A stretch of 5,802 nt of DNA from Oscillospiraceae bacterium (lineage in GTDB: Bacteria; Bacillota; Clostridia; Oscillospirales; Ruminococcaceae): NCBI GenBank assembly GCA_019420135.1, contig JAHZHS010000107.1, positions 1,330 to 7,131 of the forward strand, in the 5' to 3' direction. How positions within the stretch are numbered: position 1 is the stretch's first letter; each line of letters opens with the position of its first letter. Position numbers and translations under genes: made by a program. This document shows, in pieces, positions 1 to 4,821 of the stretch. The notes beneath the pieces are model-generated. The model ran no database searches and was not told the DNA's origin. It saw nothing but the letters and a program-made list of their open reading frames with translations.

Positions 1-1
1 C

Positions 2-478
2 TCCTCCTGCGTGGGCGAGGGCCCCTTCACCACCGAACTGGCCATGACCGAGGAGGAAAAGGATGTGCTGCGTGAGCATGGCCATGAGTACGGCGCGGCC
101 ACCGGCCGTCCCCGCCGCGTCGGACCCTTCGACGTGGTGGCAAGCCGCTACGGTGTCCAGTGCCAGGGCTGCGATGAGCTGGCCCTGACCCTGCTGGACG
201 TGCTGGATTATATGGAAGAAGTTCCCGTGGTGACGCACTACCAGCTGACCGACGGCACCGTGACCGACGTCTTCCCCATGGGCAAGACGCTGGACGACGC
301 CAAGCCTGTGGTGGAGAAGCTGCCCGGCTGGCACTGCGACATCACCGGTGTTCGCCGCTTTGAGGATCTGCCCAAGGCTGCGCAGGATTACGTCCTGTAC
401 ATCGAGAAGGCTGTCGGCTGCAAGATCAAGTATATTTCGGTTGGCCCCGAGCGTGAGGCATGCATCGTGCGTGACTGA
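2..478 (+). CDS. purA: Adenylosuccinate synthetase, C-terminal part (5' end outside window)
   Basis: PurA condenses IMP with aspartate using GTP to give adenylosuccinate, the first committed step from IMP to AMP, in the cytosol. The window shows the last 158 residues, so the start and the N-terminal P-loop region lie upstream. Recognisable family blocks are VGEGPFTTEL (visible residues 4-13), the arginine-rich GRPRRVGPFD (35-44), LTLLDVLD (62-69, whose first Asp corresponds to the guanine-contacting Asp of the family), KPVVEKLPGW, the ITGVRRFEDLP block, and the terminal SVGPERE motif. The position two before that Asp is Leu where E. coli has Lys; as I recall it B. subtilis also lacks Lys there, so this is not a sign of inactivation. 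The C-terminus ends at the usual place, so the gene is intact at this end. The next gene starts 202 bases downstream, and purA may be a separate transcription unit. Confidence 0.96.
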   Translation, partial: SSCVGEGPFTTELAMTEEEKDVLREHGHEYGAATGRPRRVGPFDVVASRYGVQCQGCDELALTLLDVLDYMEEVPVVTHYQLTDGTVTDVFPMGKTLDDAKPVVEKLPGWHCDITGVRRFEDLPKAAQDYVLYIEKAVGCKIKYISVGPEREACIVRD

Positions 479-500
479 CCGCATCGTCCGTGAGGCATCG
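452..500 (+). repeat. Short direct repeats spanning the purA stop codon
   Basis: CGTGAGGCAT occurs at 452-461 and again at 489-498. GCATCGTGCGTGA at 462-474 recurs as GCATCGTCCGTGA at 481-493, 12 of 13 bases the same. The stop codon (476-478) lies between the copies. The downstream copy, read in another frame, would still encode I-V-R-E, resembling the I-V-R-D end of PurA. It looks like a small local duplication of the gene's tail, now non-coding. No function is implied. Confidence 0.55.
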
Positions 501-517
501 CGGGCAAACCGATGAGA

Positions 518-660
518 ACGGCTCCCGCCGGGCCTGGGCTTTGCCGCCCGGACCCGGCGGGATGCTTTGATATGGCGGGATTCCCGGCGGAGGGAGTTTC
601 GCCCGGCCCGCCGTATCTGCGGCCCCGTTCCGGGAGGGTAGTTTTGCGCGGCAGAGCCGT
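518..660 (+). promoter_or_regulatory. Possible structured mRNA leader (four-helix junction) upstream of the CDF transporter
   Basis: Hand pairing finds an outer helix, ACGGCT 518-523 with AGCCGT 655-660, enclosing three hairpins. The first is 524-532 with 553-561 (nine perfect pairs). The second is 571-579 with 607-615 (nine pairs, one G-T). The third is a weaker arm, 617-620 with 651-654, with an inner CCCG/CGGG hairpin at 624-634. The helices abut almost without gaps except for the linker 562-570. The ribosome binding site of the transporter lies just outside at 666-672, and CTCCC at 522-526 could pair with its GGGAG in an alternative fold. I do not recognise the NiCo (czcD) or yybP-ykoY metal riboswitch consensus here. 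GC-rich DNA folds easily by chance, so this is a candidate only. I see no convincing promoter in the gap. Confidence 0.3.
524..561 (+). terminator. Strong GC hairpin after purA; terminator or leader element
   Basis: CCCGCCGGG at 524-532 is the exact reverse complement of CCCGGCGGG at 553-561. The interior can extend the stem with GGGC 536-539 against GCCC 546-549. It begins 46 bases after the purA stop, a reasonable place for a terminator, but no run of T follows (the next bases are ATGCTTTGATATGG). It may instead be one arm of the leader described at 518-660. The inverted repeat is certain; the role is not. Confidence 0.4.
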
Positions 661-665
661 GCAGT

Positions 666-672
666 GGGGGAG
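666..672 (+). promoter_or_regulatory. Ribosome binding site deciding the CDF transporter start
   Basis: GGGGGAG lies 8 bases before the GTG at 681, normal spacing. An earlier in-frame GTG at 672 overlaps this site and so cannot be served by it, which favours 681. Confidence 0.65.
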
Positions 673-680
673 TGTGTATC

Positions 681-1886
681 GTGACGAAGTTTCTTCTTCG
701 TTGTTTCGTCAAAAACTATGAAAATGTTGCCGACAAGGCCGTGCGGACGGCCTGCGGCAACCTGGCCTGCATCGTGGGCATTCTCTGCAACGTCCTGCTG
801 TTTGCAGGCAAATTCACGGTGGGCATGCTGTTCGGCAGTGTGTCCATCACGGCGGACGCCGTCAACAACCTGTCCGACGCCAGCTCTAATGTGGTGAGCC
901 TTGTCGGCTTCAAGCTGGGCAGCAAGCCCGCCGACAAGGAACATCCCTACGGTCACGCCCGGTATGAGTATCTGGCAGGCCTGGCTGTCTCGGTCATGAT
1001 CCTGGTCATCGGCATCGAGCTGGGTAAGGAGAGCCTTGCCAAGATCATGACCCCCACGGCGGTGGAGTTCAGCTGGCTGTCGGCGGTGGTGCTGGTGGCA
1101 TCCATCCTGGTCAAACTGTGGATGAGCAGCTTCAACCATCAGGTGGGCAATCTCATCCACTCCGACACCCTGATGGCCACGGCAGCGGATTCCCGCAATG
1201 ATGTCATCTCCACTACAGCGGTGCTGATCGCCTCGCTGGTGGCGCATTTTACCAGCTTTGACCGCCTGGACGGCATCATGGGCCTGCTGGTGGCGCTGTT
1301 CATCCTGTACAGCGGCATCGGTCTGGTGCGGGATACCCTGGACCCCATCCTGGGTGCCGCACCCGACCCCGAGCAGGTGGCCTACATCAAGGAAAAGGCC
1401 CTGGGATATCCCGATGTGCTGGGCGTCCATGACATGATGATCCACGACTACGGCCCCGGCAACCGTCTGGTCAGCTTCCACCTGGAGATGCCCGCCGAGG
1501 GCAACGTTATGGCCATGCACGACGAGATCGACCGCATGGAAAAGGACTTTTATACCAACGACGGCCTGACCGTCACCATTCACTTTGACCCGGTGGTCAC
1601 CAGCGACCCCCATGTGACCGAACTGCGGGAACTGGTGGAGACCACCGCTCACGAGGCCGATCCCGAGGTCAATATCCACGACCTGCGCATTGTGCCGGGC
1701 CCCACGCACACCAACGTCATTTTTGACTGTGCCGTGCCGCCACGCTACTTTGAAAAGGACGGTGCCGCGGGCCGCGAACTGCTGAACAAACTGCGGGATG
1801 CCGTCAAGGAAAAATGGCCGGATCATTTCTGTGTGATCCAGCTGGAACAGGCATACGCAGATCTTTCGGAAGCATCCGGACACTGA
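681..1886 (+). CDS. Cation diffusion facilitator metal exporter, probably Mn2+-type, with duplicated C-terminal lobe
   Basis: A 401-residue inner-membrane CDF transporter, expected to export a divalent cation in exchange for protons. The GTG at 681 is chosen because of the ribosome binding site at 666-672 and because the protein then begins MTKFLLRCFVKNYENV, as clostridial relatives do. Six hydrophobic segments lie at about 27-50, 53-78, 97-116, 131-150, 165-190 and 195-215. The metal-site positions in helices 2 and 5 read N62xxxD66 (in NNLSD) and D170xxxD174 (in DSRND). From memory this N/D/D/D set matches pneumococcal MntE, while zinc exporters carry His; manganese is therefore inferred. 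HPYGHARYEY (88-97) is the typical loop. The protein is about 100 residues longer than E. coli FieF: the usual cytosolic dimerisation domain (about 225-303) is followed by a second, similar lobe (about 310-391). The malic enzyme gene follows after 20 bases. Confidence 0.92.
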   Translation: MTKFLLRCFVKNYENVADKAVRTACGNLACIVGILCNVLLFAGKFTVGMLFGSVSITADAVNNLSDASSNVVSLVGFKLGSKPADKEHPYGHARYEYLAGLAVSVMILVIGIELGKESLAKIMTPTAVEFSWLSAVVLVASILVKLWMSSFNHQVGNLIHSDTLMATAADSRNDVISTTAVLIASLVAHFTSFDRLDGIMGLLVALFILYSGIGLVRDTLDPILGAAPDPEQVAYIKEKALGYPDVLGVHDMMIHDYGPGNRLVSFHLEMPAEGNVMAMHDEIDRMEKDFYTNDGLTVTIHFDPVVTSDPHVTELRELVETTAHEADPEVNIHDLRIVPGPTHTNVIFDCAVPPRYFEKDGAAGRELLNKLRDAVKEKWPDHFCVIQLEQAYADLSEASGH

Positions 1887-1896
1887 ACAATCTTAC

Positions 1897-1903
1897 AGGA
1901 GGG
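1897..1903 (+). promoter_or_regulatory. Ribosome binding site of the malic enzyme
   Basis: AGGAGGG is a near-perfect site in the 20-base gap after the transporter stop. Counting from AGGAGG, it is 4 bases from the ATG at 1907 and 10 bases from the in-frame ATG at 1913. Neither spacing is ideal, so the protein could start MQMDYN or MDYN. Confidence 0.75.
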
Positions 1904-1906
1904 TAC

Positions 1907-3088
1907 ATGCAAATGGATTACAACAAAGCCGCGCTGGAACTTCACGAGAAATACCACGGCAAGCTGACGGTGCAGAGCCTGGTGGAATGCCGGGACAAGG
2001 ATGCCCTGTCCACGGCCTACACCCCCGGCGTTGCCGAACCCTGCCGCCGCATCAAGGCAGACCCCGACGATGTCTACCGCTATACCTGCAAGGGCCGCAT
2101 GGTGGCTGTTGTCTCCAACGGCACCGCCGTGCTGGGCCTGGGCAACATCGGCCCCGAGGCTGCCATGCCTGTCATGGAAGGCAAGTGCGTTCTGTTCAAG
2201 GAGTTCGGCGGGGTGGATGCTTTCCCCATCTGCATCGATGCCAAGACCAAGGAGGAGGTCGTGGCGGCGGTCAAGGCCATCGCGCCCACCTTCGGCGGCA
2301 TCAACCTGGAGGACATCCGCAGCCCCGAGTGCTTCGAGATCGAGGAGCAGCTGGAGCGGGAGCTGGATATCCCGGTGTTCCATGACGACCAGCACGGCAC
2401 GGCCATCATCGTGCTGGCGGGCCTGCTCAATGCCCTCAAGGTGGTGGGCAAGCGTCTGGAGGATGTGCGCATCGTCCAGAACGGTCCCGGAGCGGCAGGC
2501 ACTGCCATCATCAAGATGCTCATGACCGCCGGTGCCCGGCATATCATTGCGGTGGATGAGCACGGCATTCTGGTGCCCGGCCGTCCTGCCGGTCTGGAGG
2601 GCCACAAGGCTCACCTGGCCGAGATCACCAACCCCGAGCGCCTCTCCGGTACCCTGGCCGACGCCATCCGCGGGGCAGATGTGTTCATCGGCACCTCGGT
2701 GGCCAACGCCCTGACAGTGGAGATGGCAAAAACCATGGCCCCTGACGCCATCGTTTTCGCCATGGCCAACCCCAACCCTGAGATCCTGCCCACCGATGCC
2801 AAGGCTGCCGGCGTGCGGGTCATCGGCACCGGCCGCAGCGACTTCCCCAACCAGGTCAACAACGTCCTGGCCTTCCCCGGCATCTTCCGCGGCGCCCTGT
2901 CCGTCCGTGCCCGGGACATCAACCCCGCCATGAAGATGGCCGCCGCCCGGGCCATTGCGGGTCTCATTCCCGACGAGGAACTCAACGAGGAAAACATCCT
3001 GCCCAAAGCCTTCGACCCGCGCATTGCGGGTGCGGTGGCCGACGCTGTGGCGCAAGCCGCGCGGGAAAGCGGCGTGGCGCGCGTATGA
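1907..3088 (+). CDS. Malic enzyme (malate dehydrogenase, decarboxylating)
   Basis: Oxidatively decarboxylates malate to pyruvate and CO2, reducing NAD+ or NADP+, in the cytosol; it needs Mn2+ or Mg2+. At 393 residues it is the short bacterial form with no phosphotransacetylase-like extension. Family blocks in order: STAYTPGVAEPCRRI (35-49, Tyr38 the expected catalytic residue), GNIGPEAAMPVMEGK (79-93, Lys93 the expected catalytic lysine), INLEDI (132-137, metal ligands Glu135/Asp136), PVFHDDQHGTA (156-166, metal-site Asp160/Asp161), the Rossmann turn NGPGAAGTA (192-200, Pro where Ala is common, GxGxxG kept), AMANPNPEI (286-292) and GRSDFPNQVNNVL (309-321). The ATG at 1907 is used; 1913 is a realistic alternative. 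Cofactor preference cannot be settled by eye. The stop overlaps the fumarase alpha start in ATGA, so the two are probably translationally coupled and together convert fumarate to pyruvate. Confidence 0.96.
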   Translation: MQMDYNKAALELHEKYHGKLTVQSLVECRDKDALSTAYTPGVAEPCRRIKADPDDVYRYTCKGRMVAVVSNGTAVLGLGNIGPEAAMPVMEGKCVLFKEFGGVDAFPICIDAKTKEEVVAAVKAIAPTFGGINLEDIRSPECFEIEEQLERELDIPVFHDDQHGTAIIVLAGLLNALKVVGKRLEDVRIVQNGPGAAGTAIIKMLMTAGARHIIAVDEHGILVPGRPAGLEGHKAHLAEITNPERLSGTLADAIRGADVFIGTSVANALTVEMAKTMAPDAIVFAMANPNPEILPTDAKAAGVRVIGTGRSDFPNQVNNVLAFPGIFRGALSVRARDINPAMKMAAARAIAGLIPDEELNEENILPKAFDPRIAGAVADAVAQAARESGVARV

Positions 3089-3930
3089 GCATCCGGCATA
3101 TTTCCACCCAGGCCGTCACCGAGGCGGTGGAAGAACTCTGCATCCGGGCCAACACCCAACTGCCTCCCGATGTGAAGGCAGCCCTGGACGCGGCCCAGGC
3201 CTCTGAACCCTGGCCGCTGGCCAAACAGACGCTGGGACTTTTGCAGCAGAACCTCTGTGCGGCCGCCGACCGGGACCTGCCCATCTGTCAGGACACCGGC
3301 ATGGCCTGTGTCTTTGTGGAGCTGGGCCGGGAGGCCTGCGTGGACGGCGACCTGCAGGCCGCCGTGGACGAGGGTGTCCGCCGCGGCTACGAGAAGGGCT
3401 ACCTGCGCAAGAGTATCACCGCCGACCCCCTCAAGCGGGTCAACACGGGGGACAACACCCCGGCCTTTGTGACGCTGCATCTGGTGGAGGGCAGCGGCTG
3501 CCGTATCACCGTGGCCCCCAAGGGCGCAGGCAGTGAGAACATGAGCCGCCTTGCCATGCTCAAGCCCGCCGACGGCGTGCAGGGGGTCAAGGACTTTGTG
3601 CTGGATACCGTCCGGCAGGCGGGCGCCAATCCCTGCCCGCCCATTGTGCTGGGCATCGGCATCGGCGGCAGCTTCGACAAGTGCGCCGCCCTGTCCAAAC
3701 AGGCACTTCTGCGCCCGCTGGACCAGCCCAACGCTGACCCCTATTATGCGGCGCTGGAAGCGGAACTGAAAGAGGAAATCAACAAAATCGGCATCGGACC
3801 CCAGGGTTTCGGCGGCCGTACCACCTGCCTGGGCGTTGCCATTGAGCAGATGCCCACCCATGTGGCCTGCCTGCCGGTGGCCGTCAATATGAGCTGCCAC
3901 GTCACCCGCCGTGCCAGTGCCGAACTGTAA
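3085..3930 (+). CDS. fumA: Fumarate hydratase class I, alpha subunit (4Fe-4S)
   Basis: Alpha subunit of the oxygen-sensitive two-subunit fumarase, which reversibly hydrates fumarate to L-malate. The 281 residues correspond to the N-terminal, cluster-binding domain of single-chain class I enzymes. The three expected 4Fe-4S cysteines are visible: Cys68 in PICQDTG, Cys200 in GIGGSFDKCA and Cys248 in GFGGRTTCLGV. Also typical are TGDNTPAFV (121-129) and the APKGAGSENMS loop (144-154). The ATG at 3085 overlaps the malic enzyme stop, and no good ribosome binding site precedes it, so translation probably depends on coupling to the upstream gene. The beta subunit gene is separated from it by an intervening small gene. 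Tartrate dehydratase and mesaconase share this architecture, but the malic enzyme next door favours fumarase. The label fumA is the generic alpha-subunit name and does not mean E. coli-type single-chain FumA. Confidence 0.94.
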   Translation: MSIRHISTQAVTEAVEELCIRANTQLPPDVKAALDAAQASEPWPLAKQTLGLLQQNLCAAADRDLPICQDTGMACVFVELGREACVDGDLQAAVDEGVRRGYEKGYLRKSITADPLKRVNTGDNTPAFVTLHLVEGSGCRITVAPKGAGSENMSRLAMLKPADGVQGVKDFVLDTVRQAGANPCPPIVLGIGIGGSFDKCAALSKQALLRPLDQPNADPYYAALEAELKEEINKIGIGPQGFGGRTTCLGVAIEQMPTHVACLPVAVNMSCHVTRRASAEL

Positions 3931-3939
3931 ACCAAAATC

Positions 3940-3946
3940 GAGAGGA
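3940..3946 (+). promoter_or_regulatory. Ribosome binding site of the small triple-motif gene
   Basis: GAGAGGA lies 6 bases before the ATG at 3953, inside the 22-base gap after the fumarase alpha stop. It selects this ATG over one at 3911 that lies in the same frame but inside fumA, and it is independent evidence that the small gene is translated. Confidence 0.65.
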
Positions 3947-3952
3947 ATCAGA

Positions 3953-4252
3953 ATGCCCGCAGCAAAACCAAAAACCAGCATTGATATTTCACTGGACGGG
4001 GTGGGGGAACCTTCCGCCCCGTGGCGCAGCCCCATGCCCTCTGCCGGCAGCGGCAGCTCCATCGACATTTCCCTGGATGGAGTGGGGCCTTCGCCCGCCG
4101 CGGGCCGCCGCAGCCGGATCGACATTCCATTGGACAGTCCGCGCTCACCGGCGGAGGAATCCCGCCGCATCAGCGCGCTGGAGCTGGAACTGGTCAACCG
4201 CCACCACGCCGAAGTGAAGGAACTGTACCGCCGCGCCAAGAAAGGGGAATGA
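3953..4252 (+). CDS. Unrecognised 99-residue protein with three I-D-I-(S/P)-L-D motifs
   Basis: I do not recognise this protein. It has no signal peptide or membrane segment, so it is probably cytosolic. Residues 9-18 (SIDISLDGVG) are repeated exactly at 36-45, and a degenerate third copy, RIDIPLDSP, stands at 55-63. The spacers (19-35, 46-54) are rich in Pro, Ser, Gly and Ala and look disordered. From about residue 67 to the end a charged amphipathic helix is likely, with ALELELVNRHHAEVKELYRR as its core. That the gene is real is supported by a ribosome binding site at 3940-3946, a position filling the space between the fumarase subunit genes, an ATGA overlap with the beta subunit gene, and two motif copies identical in protein but differing by synonymous changes in 6 of 10 codons. 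A short-linear-motif scaffold or a fumarase assembly or regulatory partner is conceivable from context, but that is inference only. Confidence 0.8.
   Translation: MPAAKPKTSIDISLDGVGEPSAPWRSPMPSAGSGSSIDISLDGVGPSPAAGRRSRIDIPLDSPRSPAEESRRISALELELVNRHHAEVKELYRRAKKGE
3977..4144 (+). repeat. Three coding repeats of the I-D-I-(S/P)-L-D motif
   Basis: Copies lie at 3977-4006, 4058-4087 and 4115-4144, with starts 81 and 57 bases apart. The first two encode the same ten residues but differ at 7 of 30 bases, all synonymous. The third keeps only the I-D-I-x-L-D core. The uneven spacing and base divergence show old repeats preserved at the protein level, not a fresh tandem duplication. Confidence 0.85.
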
Positions 4253-4821
4253 CCGTGCAATACACACTGCATACACCGCTGACCAAAGAAGATCTGGCGC
4301 CGCTGCGTGCCGGAGATACCGTGCTGCTGTCCGGCGTGGTTTACACTGCCCGGGATGCGGCCCATGCCCGTATGGCGGAACTGCTGGACGCCGGCAAGCC
4401 GCTGCCGTTTGAGATTCAGGGGGCGGCAATTTACTATGTCGGTCCTACCCCGGAGCGTCCCGGCTGTGCCATCGGTGCGGCGGGCCCCACCACCTCGGGG
4501 CGCATGGACAGCTATACCCCGCGCCTGCTGGATCTGGGCCTTGCCTGCATGATCGGCAAGGGCAAGCGCAGCCAGGCGGTCAAGGATTCCGTTGTCAAAA
4601 ACGGCGCAGTCTATCTGGCTGCCCTGGGCGGTGCCGGGGCGCTCATGGCCGACAGCGTCAAGAGCTGTGAGATCATTGCCTGGGAGGATCTGGGCTGTGA
4701 GGCGGTGCGCCGCCTGACGGTGGAAAACATGCCCCTGACTGTGCTGCTGGATGCCCACGGCGGGGATCTCTACCAGTCCGGCCCGGCGGCCTATCTGGCG
4801 GCGGCCGCCGGCGGCCAATGA
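4249..4821 (+). CDS. fumB: Fumarate hydratase class I, beta subunit
   Basis: Beta subunit (190 residues) of the two-subunit class I fumarase, matching the C-terminal domain of single-chain enzymes and completing the active site with the alpha subunit encoded at 3085-3930. Family blocks visible: LSGVVYTARDAAHARM (27-42), the AIYYVGP strand (60-66), GPTTSGRMDSYTPRLL (79-94), the GKGKRS loop (103-108) and KNGAVYLAALGGAGAL (117-132). The ATG at 4249 overlaps the stop of the small gene in ATGA. AGGGG at 4243-4247 is too close to serve it but is 7 bases from the in-frame GTG at 4255, so the real start could be two codons later. It is unusual that a separate gene sits between alpha and beta. The C-terminus is a low-complexity Ala/Gly tail encoded by a GC palindrome. 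The name fumB is the generic beta-subunit label. Confidence 0.93.
   Translation: MTVQYTLHTPLTKEDLAPLRAGDTVLLSGVVYTARDAAHARMAELLDAGKPLPFEIQGAAIYYVGPTPERPGCAIGAAGPTTSGRMDSYTPRLLDLGLACMIGKGKRSQAVKDSVVKNGAVYLAALGGAGALMADSVKSCEIIAWEDLGCEAVRRLTVENMPLTVLLDAHGGDLYQSGPAAYLAAAAGGQ
4803..4816 (+). repeat. Perfect 14-base GC palindrome next to the sortase start
   Basis: GGCCGCCGGCGGCC equals its own reverse complement and ends one base before the ATG at 4818. In mRNA it could form a 5-pair hairpin with a 4-base loop, covering the place where a ribosome binding site would be. It encodes the Ala/Gly tail of the fumarase beta subunit, so simple GC-rich codon use may explain it. Confidence 0.5.

Noticed and set aside
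185..208. Missing Lys in the guanine-recognition motif of PurA (TLLD instead of TKLD)
   Set aside because: As I recall, Firmicutes enzymes such as that of B. subtilis also lack this Lys; the Asp is kept and the rest of the sequence is normal, so inactivation is not supported.
479..680. Known metal riboswitch (NiCo or yybP-ykoY type) before the exporter
   Set aside because: The conserved core sequences of these classes, as I remember them, are not visible, so I report only an unassigned structured leader.
512..721. Possible 69-residue gene in the purA-CDF gap
   Set aside because: No ribosome binding site, Pro/Gly/Arg-rich composition typical of random GC-rich sequence, and it runs into the CDF coding region. 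The inverted repeats explain the region better.
426..1883. 485-residue open frame on the minus strand opposite the CDF gene
   Set aside because: It is a mirror frame of a strongly coding GC-rich gene: His/Gly/Val/Asp-rich with no family resemblance, and the plus strand clearly encodes a CDF protein.
1823..3055. 410-residue minus-strand open frame opposite the malic enzyme
   Set aside because: Same mirror-frame effect; no recognisable domain and full overlap with a confirmed gene.
3911..3952. Upstream ATG at 3911 as start of the small gene
   Set aside because: It would lie inside fumarase alpha and add 14 residues without a ribosome binding site; the ATG at 3953 has a well-placed site.
2611..4818. 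735-residue open frame on the minus strand across malic enzyme, fumarase and the small gene
   Set aside because: It spans several confirmed plus-strand genes, has low-complexity composition without motifs, and follows from GC-biased third codon positions.
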